Source: Alphaproteobacteria bacterium
Lineage (GTDB): Bacteria; Pseudomonadota; Alphaproteobacteria; Rhizobiales; JAJFHR01
Assembly: GCA_024278055.1 (NCBI GenBank)
Contig: JAJRTY010000140.1
Span: forward strand, 1-45,659
DNA length: 45,659 bases
Direction of reading: 5' to 3'
Shown: piece by piece, positions 9,406 to 18,701 of the stretch
How positions within the stretch are numbered: position 1 is the first letter of the stretch
How the letters are laid out: the number at the start of each line of letters is the position of its first letter
Program-made: the position numbers and the translations under genes
Notes under the pieces: model-generated
The model's database searches: none
Told to the model about the DNA's origin: nothing
Seen by the model: only the letters and a program-made list of their open reading frames with translations

Positions 9406-9591
9406 ACGTGGGCAACACTTCAATGTGCAGTGGTTTGAGGAAAATTTTTGGGTTATATCTGCCGAACTTTGTCTCAAATCAGCTTTTGTTGACTATTTGG
9501 CAAAAAAAGAACACCGCAGGGCTGGCGGTTTTGTGAATGTGCATGCTATAGAAGCGCCGCGCCAGACAGGGAGTGATTTTCCTGTTAAACT

Positions 9592-9676
9592 GCGGGCGTG
9601 GTGAAATTGGTAGACACGCTAGATTTAGGTTCTAGTGTCGCAAGACGTGGGGGTTCAAGTCCCTCCGCCCGCACCA
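9592..9676 (+). tRNA. tRNA-Leu (anticodon UAG)
   Basis: The 85-base gene has acceptor arms GCGGGCG (9592-9598) and CGCCCGC (9666-9672), discriminator A and an encoded CCA. The anticodon stem CTAGA/TCTAG encloses the loop TTTAGGT, anticodon TAG. The long variable arm and the T-arm GGTTCAAGTCC are typical of class II leucine tRNA. tRNA-Leu directly upstream of tig is a common alphaproteobacterial arrangement. Confidence 0.97.
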
Positions 9677-9782
9677 TGGTAAACGAGGGTCTCGCCAGAC
9701 GTGTATTCCGGCCGGGATCGATTTGATTAAACCTATGCGCTTTTGGCTAAGCCATATGCGCTGTTGATGGATGCATATTGAC

Positions 9783-11243
9783 ATGCAAGTTACTGAAAAA
9801 GCCGCTGAAGGTCTGAAACGCGAACTGGAAATTGTAATCCCGGCCACCGAGCTTGAAACAAGCCTGACCGCACGGCTGGAGCAAATGAAATCTCAGGCCC
9901 GGATTAATGGTTTCCGCCCTGGCAAGGTTCCGGTTGCGCATTTGCGTAAAACCTATGGCAAACAGGCGATGACCGAAGTCATCCAGGAAGCGGTTACGCA
10001 AGGCGCGCAAAAAGCAATTGAAGAGCGCAAGGAAAATCCGGCCTATCAGCCCGACATCGGCTTCGGTGATGATGAAAATGCCCTGAGTGATGTTGTTGAC
10101 GGCAAGGCTGATCTGACCTTTCTGGTCAGTTTTGAAATTGTTCCGTCCTTCGAGCTTTTTGATTTTTCCAAAGCCAAGCTTGAGCGCCCGGTAGCTGATG
10201 TTGGCGATAAGGAGATTGACGAAGCGCTTAATCGTATGGCGGTTCAGCAAAAAGATTTTGAACCTCGTGAAGGTGACAGTCCGGCCCAAAGCGGTGACCG
10301 GGTGCAGATTGATTTTGTTGGCAGAGTAGACGGTGAAACCTTTGAAGGCGGTGCCGCTGAAGATGCCTATCTGGAAATAGGTTCAAATTCCTATATTCCC
10401 GGCTTTGAAGAACAGTTGATCGGTGCCAAGCCCGGCGATGAAGTTAAAGTCAAGGTGACATTTCCTGGAGAATATGGTGTCGAGGCCTTAAGTGGCAAAG
10501 ATGCCGTGTTTGATGTTGAGGTCAAGGAAGTGGCCAAGCCCAAGGAAATTCCGGTTGATGATGAATTTGCCAAGCGTCTGGGGCTGGAAGATCTTGACAA
10601 GCTGAAAGAAGCCGTTGGTGAGCAGATCAAAAATGAATATAACAATTTTTCCGATGCGCGGGTAAAGCGTGAGTTGCTCGATATTCTGGACGAAGAACAT
10701 ACGTTTGAAGTGCCTGAAAAACTGGTTGAACAGGAATTTGCCACGATCTGGCAACAGGTTCTTGGCGATCTGGAAAAAGCCCAGCGCACATTTGAAGACG
10801 AAGATACGACGGAAGAAGAAGCTAAAGCTGAATACCGGGTTATTGCCGAGCGCCGGGTGAGGCTGGGTCTGGTTTTGTCGCAGGTGGGCAAAGCCGGTGA
10901 CATTCAGATCAGCGATGATGAAGTCAATCAGGCTTTGATGGAGCGTGCCCGTGAATTTCCGGGGCAGGAAAAAGAAGTCTTTGAGTATTACACCAAACAG
11001 GCTGGTGCCATTAATGAAATTCGGGCACCGATCTATGAGCAAAAAGTCGTGAATTACATCATTGAGCTGGCTCAGGTTACCGAAAAGAAGGTGTCGGCCG
11101 AAGAGCTGATGCGCGATCCTGACGAAGATGAAGCCAAAGACGACAAGAAAAAACCGGCAGAAAAGAAAAAGGCTCCGGCGAAAAAGGCAGCGGCCAAAAA
11201 AGCTCCGGCGAAAAAAGCGGCGGCGAAAAAGAAAGACGATTGA
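9783..11243 (+). CDS. tig: Trigger factor
   Basis: Ribosome-bound chaperone and peptidyl-prolyl isomerase that receives nascent chains at the exit tunnel. The N-terminal ribosome-binding domain has the signature GFRPGKVP (residues 43-50). An FKBP-type domain follows at about 150-245 (GDRVQIDFVGRVDGETFEGG region), then the helical chaperone domain. The ATG at 9783 (MQVTEKAAEGLKR) matches the usual family start; an in-frame ATG at 9771 would add only four residues. Unusual is the last stretch (about 447-486), a Lys/Ala/Pro tail with repeated PAKKA units that resembles histone H1-like tails. Such basic tails occur in some alphaproteobacterial trigger factors. It is followed by a clear terminator. 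In many alphaproteobacteria tig lies close to the clp genes, as here. Confidence 0.95.
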   Translation: MQVTEKAAEGLKRELEIVIPATELETSLTARLEQMKSQARINGFRPGKVPVAHLRKTYGKQAMTEVIQEAVTQGAQKAIEERKENPAYQPDIGFGDDENALSDVVDGKADLTFLVSFEIVPSFELFDFSKAKLERPVADVGDKEIDEALNRMAVQQKDFEPREGDSPAQSGDRVQIDFVGRVDGETFEGGAAEDAYLEIGSNSYIPGFEEQLIGAKPGDEVKVKVTFPGEYGVEALSGKDAVFDVEVKEVAKPKEIPVDDEFAKRLGLEDLDKLKEAVGEQIKNEYNNFSDARVKRELLDILDEEHTFEVPEKLVEQEFATIWQQVLGDLEKAQRTFEDEDTTEEEAKAEYRVIAERRVRLGLVLSQVGKAGDIQISDDEVNQALMERAREFPGQEKEVFEYYTKQAGAINEIRAPIYEQKVVNYIIELAQVTEKKVSAEELMRDPDEDEAKDDKKKPAEKKKAPAKKAAAKKAPAKKAAAKKKDD

Positions 11244-11263
11244 TCGTTATCGGATCGAAGAAT

Positions 11264-11303
11264 AAAACCACCTCAATCCCAGTCGGTTGAGGTGGTTTTT
11301 TTA
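11264..11303 (+). terminator. Rho-independent terminator of tig
   Basis: Arms AAAACCACCTCAA (11264-11276) and TTGAGGTGGTTTT (11287-11299) pair perfectly around a 10-base loop and are followed by further T residues. The A-run on the left means it can also end transcription of the minus-strand DUF1127 gene, whose stop codon lies just to the right. Confidence 0.9.
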
Positions 11304-11304
11304 T

Positions 11305-11592
11305 CTATTCCTGCGCGGCCCACTCGCGGGCAATTTTTGCAGCGTTATCTTTCAGGGGCAATTTTATCGCCTCTTCAACCAGATACCGGGTGAGACCCAT
11401 ATCCTCAAGCATGTGATCATTATATTCAAGCAGGGCTACAAACAGTTTTCGACGTTTGTAGTTGCGCCTCAATTGGATGAGGGTGTTAACAAATGTTCCC
11501 GGCAAGTTGAGCAATCTCTTTAATATTACAGAAATTTTTGTAGTCCCGGAAGGCACATTCAGATCATCACAGGTTATGCAGGATGTGGTCAT
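11305..11592 (-). CDS. Small DUF1127 protein
   Basis: Protein of 95 residues with a DUF1127 (YjiS-like) segment at about 46-82: an Arg/Lys-rich stretch (RRNYKRRKLF) followed by LLEYNDHMLEDMGLTRYLVEEA, with the conserved Leu, Asp, Met-Gly-Leu and Arg pattern. DUF1127 proteins are abundant in alphaproteobacteria. Some small ones in Agrobacterium and Brucella are linked to RNA turnover, phosphate or sugar uptake control, and VtlR regulation, but no role can be assigned here. AGGAGA stands eight bases before the minus-strand ATG. The gene is divergent from a LysR regulator and the shared control region contains a large dyad (11702-11740), so that regulator probably controls it. Confidence 0.8.
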   Translation of the reverse strand: MTTSCITCDDLNVPSGTTKISVILKRLLNLPGTFVNTLIQLRRNYKRRKLFVALLEYNDHMLEDMGLTRYLVEEAIKLPLKDNAAKIAREWAAQE

Positions 11593-11701
11593 GGTACAGT
11601 TCTCCTATGCACAGAAAGGACAGTTTTCTGCGTTGGTTTGGGTTGATTAATGGTGTTGCGAGGTTTCATATCGCTGTTGGTTACAATGTGGAACTTTCCT
11701 G

Positions 11702-11740
11702 TTGATCAATCAAACGAATTAGTTTTATGTTTGTGATCAA
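11702..11740. promoter_or_regulatory. Inverted repeat, probable LysR-type operator
   Basis: TTGATCAATCAAAC (11702-11715) faces GTTTGTGATCAA (11729-11740), whose complement is TTGATCACAAAC. The TTGATCA and AAAC blocks are therefore shared in opposite orientation, with a two-base difference in the spacer. It sits 23 bases before the LysR start, between divergent genes, where LysR regulators typically bind. Confidence 0.6.
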
Positions 11741-11763
11741 TTTAATTGAACTGACGGTGTCGC

Positions 11764-12675
11764 ATGGAACAAACAGCCGAAAATCGGGAATTTAGTGGTC
11801 TCAATCGTTTGCCGGTTCTTGATTCTGAACTCCTGAAAACCTTCCTGGCGATTGCGGAAACCGGAAGTTTTAACCGGGCAGCCAAATCAGTGTTCAGAAC
11901 CCCTTCAGCTGTGAGCATGCAGATCAAGCGTCTCGAGGGTGTGTTGAATGACGTGTTGTTTTTGCGCGAAGGGCGCACCGTTTCCCTGACTAAAGAGGGT
12001 GAAAGCCTGCTGACTTATGCGCGACGAATTTTGCAGCTGCATGACGAAGCTGTGGCGCAATTCATCTGTCCGAGCATGGAGGGAACAGTTCGCATCGGCA
12101 CCCCGGATGATTTTGCGTTGAGGTTTTTACCAAATATTCTTACCCGCTTCAGTTGCAGCCACCCCAAAGTAGAGGTCGAAGTTCATAGTGGAGATACGAA
12201 AAATCTGGTGCGGATGATTGAAGAGGGAAAACTCGACCTGACGTTGCTTACCTGCGGCAGTACGGCTGCATCCAAAATCAGTTCAACGGTAATCTTTGAA
12301 GAACCTCTGGTGTGGGTTGGCAAGGAAGGGGGCACGGCTTATGCCCAAAGACCGCTGCCGCTGGCCATATCAAACGTCGGGTGTCCGTGGCGCAACGAAG
12401 CACTGGAAGTTATGGACAGGCTGAACATTCAATACCGCATTGCGTACTCAAGCCAGAATACATCAGGACAGGAGGCCGCACTTCTGGCCGATCTGGCGAT
12501 CGCAGCCTTGCCACAATCCCATGCCAAAACACCGTACAGATGTCTGGGCGAAGGCCAGGGACTGCCGCCACTGGGGTCATACCAGATTGCCTTTATGCGC
12601 TCGCCCGCAGCCAAAGGGCAGATTTATGATGACTTTGAAAAGCAGGTTTACAACAGTTTTGAGGCTGTTAACTAA
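11764..12675 (+). CDS. LysR-family transcriptional regulator
   Basis: DNA-binding regulator of 303 residues. The N-terminal winged helix-turn-helix is at about residues 21-80 (LLKTFLAIAETGSFNRAAK, then SAVSMQIKRLE as recognition helix). A linker and a periplasmic-binding-protein-like effector domain follow from about 105. The segment TPSAVSMQIKRLE resembles regulators of the VtlR/LsrB group in Brucella and rhizobia. VtlR is known to activate small DUF1127 genes, and this gene is divergent from exactly such a gene. Orthology to VtlR is an inference and cannot be shown without alignment. The ligand is unknown. Autoregulation through the dyad at 11702-11740 is likely. Confidence 0.88.
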   Translation: MEQTAENREFSGLNRLPVLDSELLKTFLAIAETGSFNRAAKSVFRTPSAVSMQIKRLEGVLNDVLFLREGRTVSLTKEGESLLTYARRILQLHDEAVAQFICPSMEGTVRIGTPDDFALRFLPNILTRFSCSHPKVEVEVHSGDTKNLVRMIEEGKLDLTLLTCGSTAASKISSTVIFEEPLVWVGKEGGTAYAQRPLPLAISNVGCPWRNEALEVMDRLNIQYRIAYSSQNTSGQEAALLADLAIAALPQSHAKTPYRCLGEGQGLPPLGSYQIAFMRSPAAKGQIYDDFEKQVYNSFEAVN

Positions 12676-12739
12676 GCTGTGAATTCTCAAGTGTGTGTTA
12701 ACGAAATTGAAGCACCAATCGGAGTAATTGGGAGCTGAG

Positions 12740-12768
12740 TTTACAAATTGGCGAACGAATCATTATAT
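12740..12768 (+). promoter_or_regulatory. Possible clpP promoter
   Basis: TTTACA (12740-12745) and TTATAT (12763-12768) are separated by 17 bases. They would place a transcript start near 12775, about 65 bases before clpP. The -35 matches TTGACA at five of six positions; the -10 is weak. No convincing heat-shock (RpoH) promoter was found. Confidence 0.35.
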
Positions 12769-12839
12769 GAACTGTGGTTGATGATTATTACCGCGATGAT
12801 GAGCCAGAACCTGACACGTTGTTTTGAGGACAAAAACCG

Positions 12840-13484
12840 ATGATTGATCTTTCCGATCCAGTTGATACTTATATGAATACGCTTGTTCCCATGGTGGTTG
12901 AGCAGACCAATCGCGGCGAGCGTTCGTATGATATTTTTTCCCGCCTGCTCAAAGAGCGCATAATCTTTGTTACCGGTCAGGTTGAAGATCATATGGCCAC
13001 GCTGGTGACGGCTCAATTGTTGTTTCTGGAGGCTGACAATCCCAAAAAAGAAATATCCATGTACATTAATTCGCCCGGCGGCGTTGTAACTTCGGGCCTG
13101 GCGATTTATGACACCATGCAGTTTATCCGCCCCGATGTATCAACGCTTTGTATCGGCCAGGCGGCTTCCATGGGATCTTTACTGTTGGCAGCAGGTGCGC
13201 CCGATAAGCGCTACGCCTTGCCAAATGCCCGGATTATGGTGCATCAGCCTTCCGGCGGTTTTCGCGGCCAGGCAACTGACATCGAGATTCATGCAAGAGA
13301 AATTCTGGCACTCAAGGAGCGGTTGAACCAGATATACGCTGATCATACCGGTATGGATGTAAGCAAGGTGAAGGACAGTCTTGAGCGCGATAATTTCATG
13401 ACGGCTGAGGATGCCAAAAAGTTTGGTTTGATTGATACGGTTGTCAATAAGCGCCCGGAACCAGAAGAGGAAAACAAATCATAA
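12840..13484 (+). CDS. clpP: ATP-dependent Clp protease proteolytic subunit
   Basis: Serine peptidase of 214 residues that forms a double heptameric chamber and degrades proteins unfolded by ClpX or ClpA. The catalytic triad is visible: Ser110 in GQAASMGS, His135 in MVHQPSGG and Asp184 in LERDNFM. The N-terminal [25 protein letters not shown] is standard. The family propeptide is short here, with VPMVVEQ starting at residue 16. The ATG at 12840 lies after AGGACAAAAACCG, which serves as a ribosome site. clpX follows after a 313-base gap, long enough to hold its own promoter. Confidence 0.97.
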   Translation: MIDLSDPVDTYMNTLVPMVVEQTNRGERSYDIFSRLLKERIIFVTGQVEDHMATLVTAQLLFLEADNPKKEISMYINSPGGVVTSGLAIYDTMQFIRPDVSTLCIGQAASMGSLLLAAGAPDKRYALPNARIMVHQPSGGFRGQATDIEIHAREILALKERLNQIYADHTGMDVSKVKDSLERDNFMTAEDAKKFGLIDTVVNKRPEPEEENKS

Positions 13485-13797
13485 CGGTCTGATAAGGGAT
13501 TGGTGCCGGTAACATTCATTTGTAACCGGCGGAAAAAAAAGTGTGATGCGTCTTGAAACAAAGCCAGAAATATACCATCTCAGCTAATTGGTGCCCGCCT
13601 GTTAATAAAATTTGAAGACTGATTGCTTAGTGTGTTGTCGGTAGCTTTTAAGTGCAGCCGGTCAAGCAGGGTTGTGCCCTGTGATATATTTTTGTTGGGT
13701 TGTTGACATTTTTGGTGTTGAATAAAACAGTGTCTCACCGTGAATTTTAAAGGGTTGTGATTGTGCAAAACTTGTTGGGTGGTTTCGAGGGGTTCGA
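13485..13797 (+). other. clpP-clpX intergenic region
   Basis: No gene is seen in these 313 bases. An imperfect hairpin, GCCGGTAACA (13505-13514) against TGTAACCGGC (13521-13530), follows clpP. It has one A-A mismatch and no U-run, so it may be a processing or stability element rather than a terminator. TTGACA occurs at 13703-13708 and TAAAAC at 13723-13728, but the 14-base spacing is short, so this is only a weak promoter candidate for clpX. Confidence 0.4.
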
Positions 13798-15063
13798 ATG
13801 AGCAAAGTGAGCGGAAGCGATTCAAAGAACACGCTATATTGTTCGTTCTGTGGAAAGTCTCAGCACGAGGTTCGTAAGTTGATTGCCGGTCCTACGGTTT
13901 TCATTTGCGACGAGTGTGTTGAGCTGTGCATGGATATCATCCGGGAGGAGAACAAAAGCTCCCTGGTGCGTTCCAGTGATGGTGTGCCCACGCCTTTGGA
14001 AATTTGTGAGGTTCTTGATGATTATGTTATCGGTCAGCCGCATGCAAAACGTGTGCTTTCGGTTGCTGTACACAATCATTACAAACGCCTCAATCACGCC
14101 GCCAAGAACAATGACGTCGAGCTGGCAAAATCAAATATTCTGCTGATCGGGCCGACCGGTTGCGGCAAGACTTTGCTGGCGCAAACGCTGGCGCGTATTC
14201 TCGATGTGCCATTTACGATGGCAGACGCCACCACGTTGACAGAAGCCGGTTATGTTGGTGAGGATGTGGAGAATATCATTCTCAAGTTGTTGCAGTCCGC
14301 TGACTATAATGTTGAGCGCGCCCAGCGCGGTATTGTCTATATTGATGAGGTCGATAAAATCAGTCGTAAGGCTGACAATCCCTCGATTACCCGAGATGTT
14401 TCCGGTGAAGGTGTCCAGCAGGCCTTGTTGAAAATTATGGAAGGCACCGTTGCCAGCGTTCCTCCCCAGGGAGGCCGCAAGCATCCGCAGCAGGAATTCC
14501 TGCAGGTCGACACCACAAATATACTGTTTATCTGTGGTGGAGCCTTTGCCGGTCTGGAAAAAATTATCGCCAAACGCGGCAAATCCACCTCGATTGGATT
14601 TGGTGCCTCTGTTGAGGCTGAAGATGATCGCCAGACAGGTGAGCTTCTTAAAGGTATTGAGCCGGAAGATCTGCTTAAATTCGGTCTGATTCCAGAGTTT
14701 GTCGGCCGTGTTCCGGTGCTGGCCACTCTTGAAGATCTCGATGAGGATGCCCTGGTGCAAATTCTGACCAGTCCCAAAAATGCTCTGGTCAAGCAGTATC
14801 AACGCCTGTTTGAGATGGAAGATGTCAATCTTTCCTTTGCGGAAGATGCGCTTGCTTCTATTGCCAAACGTGCCATTGAGCGCAAAACCGGCGCGCGCGG
14901 ATTGCGTTCAATTATGGAATCAATTCTGTTGCACACCATGTTTGAATTGCCCGGCCTTGAAGGCGTCGAAGAAGTTGTAATCGGCCCAGAGGTTGTCGAT
15001 GGTGATGCACGTCCGCTTTATATCTACGTCGATAAAGTGGATGAAGTTGAAACCAGTGCCTGA
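13798..15063 (+). CDS. clpX: ATP-dependent Clp protease ATP-binding subunit ClpX
   Basis: AAA+ unfoldase of 421 residues that recognises substrates and threads them into ClpP. The N-terminal zinc-binding dimerisation domain has Cys15, Cys18, Cys37 and Cys40. Walker A is GPTGCGKT (118-125), the pore loop GYVG is at 151-154, and Walker B is VYIDEVDK (180-187). The IGF loop that docks on ClpP is at 266-268. All parts needed for ClpXP function are present. In alphaproteobacteria ClpXP degrades cell-cycle regulators and ssrA-tagged proteins. It lies between clpP and lon in the usual order. Confidence 0.97.
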   Translation: MSKVSGSDSKNTLYCSFCGKSQHEVRKLIAGPTVFICDECVELCMDIIREENKSSLVRSSDGVPTPLEICEVLDDYVIGQPHAKRVLSVAVHNHYKRLNHAAKNNDVELAKSNILLIGPTGCGKTLLAQTLARILDVPFTMADATTLTEAGYVGEDVENIILKLLQSADYNVERAQRGIVYIDEVDKISRKADNPSITRDVSGEGVQQALLKIMEGTVASVPPQGGRKHPQQEFLQVDTTNILFICGGAFAGLEKIIAKRGKSTSIGFGASVEAEDDRQTGELLKGIEPEDLLKFGLIPEFVGRVPVLATLEDLDEDALVQILTSPKNALVKQYQRLFEMEDVNLSFAEDALASIAKRAIERKTGARGLRSIMESILLHTMFELPGLEGVEEVVIGPEVVDGDARPLYIYVDKVDEVETSA

Positions 15064-15290
15064 GAAGTCAGGTGAGCGGCGGGTGTCTGTGATCATTGAG
15101 CTCTTGACTCAATGTATCAAGCACCCCACTTGTTAACCAGTAACAATTGTTCAGCTTGAGAGTGATTCTGGCTGAACGTGTAGAGCTAGCGTATAGTCAG
15201 CCATCGCTTTTTCAAGTGATGTGGTCTGGAGTTGCGCGCGCTCAACCATGTGCCAAACGATTCAAAACTTAATTAGTCAGGAAGAAAAAC

Positions 15291-17735
15291 ATGTCCGAAA
15301 AAAGCGGAAAACAGCCGAAGGAGCCACAGAATACCAGTGGTAAATCAGTGCATCCGGTTTTGCCGTTACGTGATATTGTGGTTTTTCCGTATATGATTGT
15401 GCCGCTTTTTGTCGGTCGTGAAAAATCCATCAATGCACTTGAAGAAGTTATGCGCGATGATAAGCAGATATTGCTGGTCTCGCAGAAAAATGCTGCCGAT
15501 GATGATCCAACAACCGGTGATATTTATGATGTCGGTACCATTGCAACGGTTTTGCAATTGCTGAAATTACCCGATGGTACCGTAAAGGTTCTGGTCGAAG
15601 GCGGGCAGCGTGCGCGTATTTTGCGCTATCTGGACAATGACAGCCACTATGAAGCTGAAGCCGAGCTTATTGAAGATGAAGATGGCAGTGATGAGGAAAT
15701 GGAAGCCTTGTCGCGTACCGCCATCAACCAGTTTGAATCTTATGTTAAACTGAATAAAAAGGTGCCACCTGAGGTGCTTGGGTCGGTCGGTCAGATTGAA
15801 GGGTTTTCCCGTCTCGCTGACACTATTTCCTCCCACCTGGCGGTCAAAATATCCGAAAAACAGGAATTGCTTGAAATTGCCTCCATCACCGAGCGGCTTG
15901 AGCGTGTCTACGCCATGATGGAAAGCGAGATTGGCGTGTTGCAGGTTGAAAAGAAAATCCGCAGTCGGGTCAAACGCCAGATGGAGAAAACCCAGCGCGA
16001 GTATTATTTGAATGAACAGATGAAGGCCATTCAAAAAGAACTCGGTGATACCGATGACGGCAAGGATGAACTGGCGGAACTTGAAGAAAGTATCGCCAAA
16101 ACAAAATTTTCCAAAGAAGCCCGCGAAAAAGCGCTGGCGGAAATGAAAAAACTGCGTCAGATGAGCCCGATGTCGGCCGAGGCCACGGTGGTGCGCAACT
16201 ATCTTGACTGGCTGTTGTCGATACCCTGGGGTGTCAAAGGTCGCGTCAAGAAGGATATTGTCAAAGCTGAAGCTGTGCTCGACAGGGATCATTATGGCCT
16301 GGAGAAAGTCAAAGAGCGTATTCTGGAATACCTTGCGGTTCAACAGCGCACCAACAAGTTAAAAGGACCGATCCTGTGTCTGGTGGGTCCTCCTGGCGTT
16401 GGTAAAACCTCGCTTGGCAAGTCCATTGCTGCGGCTACCGGGCGCAGCTTTGTTCGCATGTCTTTAGGCGGTGTGCGCGATGAGGCCGAGATACGTGGTC
16501 ATCGCCGTACCTATATTGGCTCTATGCCCGGGCGTGTTATTCAATCCATGAAGAAGGTAAAGCACACCAATCCGCTTTTCCTGCTTGATGAAATTGACAA
16601 GCTGGGTTCTGATTTCAGGGGCGATCCTTCTTCTGCCCTGCTGGAAGTGCTTGATCCCGAACAAAACAGCTCGTTTAACGATCATTATCTCGAAGTTGAC
16701 TATGATCTTTCGAATGTGATGTTCGTCACAACGGCCAATACGCTGAATATTCCGCCAGCCTTGATGGACCGCATGGAGATCATCAGGATTGCCGGTTATA
16801 CTGAAGACGAAAAGGTCCAGATTGCCAGACGCCATCTGATTTCCAACCAGTTGACCAGCCATGGTTTAAAAACGTCGGAGTGGGAAATTTCCGATGATGC
16901 GCTGCTCGAGGTTATTCGCCGCTATACCCGCGAAGCCGGGGTGCGTAATCTTGAGCGTGAAATAGCCAAACTGCTGCGTAAAGGTGTTAAAGAGCTGGTT
17001 ACCAGTGATGTGGAAAAAATAAGCGTCACCAAGGATAATCTGGAAGAGTTTTCCGGTGTGCCGAAATACCGCTATGGCGAAATTGAGGACAAAAACCTTG
17101 TGGGTGTCGTCACGGGACTGGCGTGGACTGAAGTTGGCGGCGAGTTGTTGACGATTGAAGCTGTGATGATGCCGGGTAAAGGTAAAATGACGGTGACCGG
17201 TAACTTGCGCGACGTGATGAAGGAATCAATCTCGGCTGCTAATTCCTACGTTAAATCACGGGCCATCGATTTTGGAATCGAACCGCCGTTGTTTGACCGT
17301 CGTGACATTCATGTGCATGTGCCCGAAGGGGCAACACCCAAAGATGGACCGTCGGCCGGTGTTGGCATGGCTACCGCTATTGTATCGGTGATGACCGGAA
17401 TACCGGTGCGCAATGATATTGCAATGACCGGTGAAATCACCCTGCGCGGGCGGGTTTTGCCGATTGGCGGGCTAAAGGAAAAGCTGCTTGCAGCTATGCG
17501 CGGGGGAATCAAAACGGTGGTGATTCCCGAAGAAAATGTCAAAGATCTGGTGGATATCCCCGATAATCTTAAAAGTGGACTGGAAATTATTCCCGCCTCA
17601 ATTGTCGATGATGTGCTCAAACATGCTCTGGTGAGGATGCCTGAAGCAATCGAGTGGGATGAAGACAGCCATCTTGCAAAAGAAGCTGCAAATCTTGCCA
17701 AGAAAGAGGCTGTGTCAGCGACAACAGCGCACTAA
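15291..17735 (+). CDS. lon: ATP-dependent protease La (Lon)
   Basis: Homo-hexameric AAA+ protease of 814 residues that removes damaged and regulatory proteins. The N-terminal substrate-binding domain begins [11 protein letters not shown] (from residue 23), followed by a coiled-coil region around 220-290. Walker A is GPPGVGKT (366-373). The protease domain has the Ser-Lys dyad, Ser688 in DGPSAGVGM and Lys731 in GGLKEKLL, at the same 43-residue spacing as in E. coli Lon. Length and motifs are complete. The 227-base gap from clpX contains a small ATTGAG/CTCAAT hairpin (15095-15113). A CTTGAG at 15155 recalls an RpoH -35 element, but I see no matching -10, so heat-shock control is unproven here. 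Confidence 0.97.
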   Translation: MSEKSGKQPKEPQNTSGKSVHPVLPLRDIVVFPYMIVPLFVGREKSINALEEVMRDDKQILLVSQKNAADDDPTTGDIYDVGTIATVLQLLKLPDGTVKVLVEGGQRARILRYLDNDSHYEAEAELIEDEDGSDEEMEALSRTAINQFESYVKLNKKVPPEVLGSVGQIEGFSRLADTISSHLAVKISEKQELLEIASITERLERVYAMMESEIGVLQVEKKIRSRVKRQMEKTQREYYLNEQMKAIQKELGDTDDGKDELAELEESIAKTKFSKEAREKALAEMKKLRQMSPMSAEATVVRNYLDWLLSIPWGVKGRVKKDIVKAEAVLDRDHYGLEKVKERILEYLAVQQRTNKLKGPILCLVGPPGVGKTSLGKSIAAATGRSFVRMSLGGVRDEAEIRGHRRTYIGSMPGRVIQSMKKVKHTNPLFLLDEIDKLGSDFRGDPSSALLEVLDPEQNSSFNDHYLEVDYDLSNVMFVTTANTLNIPPALMDRMEIIRIAGYTEDEKVQIARRHLISNQLTSHGLKTSEWEISDDALLEVIRRYTREAGVRNLEREIAKLLRKGVKELVTSDVEKISVTKDNLEEFSGVPKYRYGEIEDKNLVGVVTGLAWTEVGGELLTIEAVMMPGKGKMTVTGNLRDVMKESISAANSYVKSRAIDFGIEPPLFDRRDIHVHVPEGATPKDGPSAGVGMATAIVSVMTGIPVRNDIAMTGEITLRGRVLPIGGLKEKLLAAMRGGIKTVVIPEENVKDLVDIPDNLKSGLEIIPASIVDDVLKHALVRMPEAIEWDEDSHLAKEAANLAKKEAVSATTAH

Positions 17736-17758
17736 TACATTGATAATAATGTCTAAAA

Positions 17759-17790
17759 TTAAGAGTGGTCAAATTTTGACCACTCTTTTT
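17759..17790 (+). terminator. Terminator downstream of lon
   Basis: AAGAGTGGTCA (17761-17771) pairs with TGACCACTCTT (17777-17787) around an A/T loop and is followed by TTT. It is a canonical rho-independent terminator 25 bases after the lon stop. Confidence 0.85.
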
Positions 17791-18025
17791 GGTGATGTAC
17801 GAGCCGTTGGCCAGGGAATCAAAGCACCGAGATGAGTTCGGTTTGGTGTGAAAAAAGTTTGAGGATTTCGCGACCAACCAATACAGAGATTTCCCCGAGT
17901 GAATTGGCTTCGTTGTGAGTTGTTTGAGTAAAACCCTTGCATTGCCGGGGGAAATGTAATGAGCATGGGACATATTCGTAAGCCTTACGAATCAATAGGA
18001 TTAACAACCAGGAAAGAGACCTGAC

Positions 18026-18298
18026 GTGAATAAAAATGACCTGATTTCAAAAGTCGCATCGAGTGCGGATATTTCTAAAACCGATGCATCCACCGTAATT
18101 GAAGCAACTCTGGACGCTATTTCCGACACTTTGAAAAGTGGCGACGAAGTGCGTCTGGTAGGATTTGGCACATTTTCTGTTGCCCATCGCGCAGCCTCAG
18201 TTGGCCGCAACCCGCGCACGGGCGAGAAAATTCAGATCCCTGCATCAAAAAACCCCAAGTTCAAGGCTGGTAAAGCTCTCAAAGACGCAGTGAACTAA
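18026..18298 (+). CDS. hupB: DNA-binding protein HU
   Basis: Small basic histone-like protein of 90 residues that bends and compacts DNA as a dimer. The N-terminal helices (MNKNDLISKVASSADISK) and the beta-arm signature GRNPRTGEKIQIPAS (about residues 60-74) are typical of the HU/IHF family; the arm contains the intercalating Pro. The GTG start at 18026 has AGGAAAGAG at 18010-18018. Position after lon and before two tRNAs and nuoA is the standard rhizobial order, which supports HU (hupB) rather than IHF. A GC-rich hairpin follows the gene. Confidence 0.95.
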   Translation: MNKNDLISKVASSADISKTDASTVIEATLDAISDTLKSGDEVRLVGFGTFSVAHRAASVGRNPRTGEKIQIPASKNPKFKAGKALKDAVN

Positions 18299-18353
18299 TT
18301 CTGTTTCACCAGTGTTTGAGTGTTTTCATAACCTTCAAGCCATAAAAACAAAC

Positions 18354-18384
18354 CATGGCCCGCATTTTTTTGATGCGGGCCATG
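18354..18384 (+). terminator. Hairpin downstream of hupB
   Basis: CATGGCCCGCAT (18354-18365) pairs perfectly with ATGCGGGCCATG (18373-18384) around a T-rich loop. It is strong but has only CCTTT after it, so it is probably a terminator of reduced U-run or an mRNA 3' stabiliser. Confidence 0.7.
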
Positions 18385-18432
18385 CCTTTGGCGTTGCGTT
18401 TGTAACTAGAACATTCTAAAGCAGTGCCTGGA

Positions 18433-18438
18433 TATAAT
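18433..18438 (+). promoter_or_regulatory. Likely -10 element of tRNA-Val
   Basis: A consensus TATAAT stands 14 bases before the tRNA 5' end, as expected for a start around 18445. No good -35 at 16-18 bases was seen. Confidence 0.4.
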
Positions 18439-18452
18439 TCTATCCAAAATCA

Positions 18453-18528
18453 GGGCGGTTAGCTCAGTTGGTAGAGCACCTCGTTTACACCGAGGGGGTC
18501 GGGAGTTCGAGCCTCTCACCGCCCACCA
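18453..18528 (+). tRNA. tRNA-Val (anticodon UAC)
   Basis: The 76-base gene has acceptor GGGCGGT (18453-18459) pairing with ACCGCCC (18518-18524), discriminator A and an encoded CCA. The anticodon stem CCTCG/CGAGG encloses TTTACAC, anticodon TAC. D-arm AGCTCAGTTGGTAGAGC and T-arm are canonical. Confidence 0.97.
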
Positions 18529-18540
18529 CAAAAATTCCCG

Positions 18541-18590
18541 CCGTGGGTTCAGATTGCTTGACTTGTAGGCAGCACTGAACTAAACCACGG
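18541..18590 (+). promoter_or_regulatory. Hairpin and possible promoter between tRNA-Val and tRNA-Asp
   Basis: CCGTGG+GTTCAG (18541-18552) is complementary to CTGAAC (18575-18580) and CCACGG (18585-18590), with a TAAA bulge, giving a 12-pair stem. The same stretch holds TTGACT (18558-18563) and TAAACC (18581-18586) at 17-base spacing. It could end the tRNA-Val transcript, start tRNA-Asp, or both. The -10 match is poor. Confidence 0.4.
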
Positions 18591-18624
18591 CATCCCGTTC
18601 CATGGTTTACCACTTGGACAATTT

Positions 18625-18701
<77 letters not shown>

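Noticed and set aside
9632-9847. Minus-strand frame of 71 codons overlapping tRNA-Leu and the tig start
   Set aside because: It contains CGRRDLNPHVL, the familiar false translation of the antisense of a leucine tRNA gene, and has no independent support.
15155-15197. Heat-shock (RpoH) promoter before lon
   Set aside because: CTTGAG is present, but no matching -10 lies at the right distance; GTATAG at 15191 is too far away.
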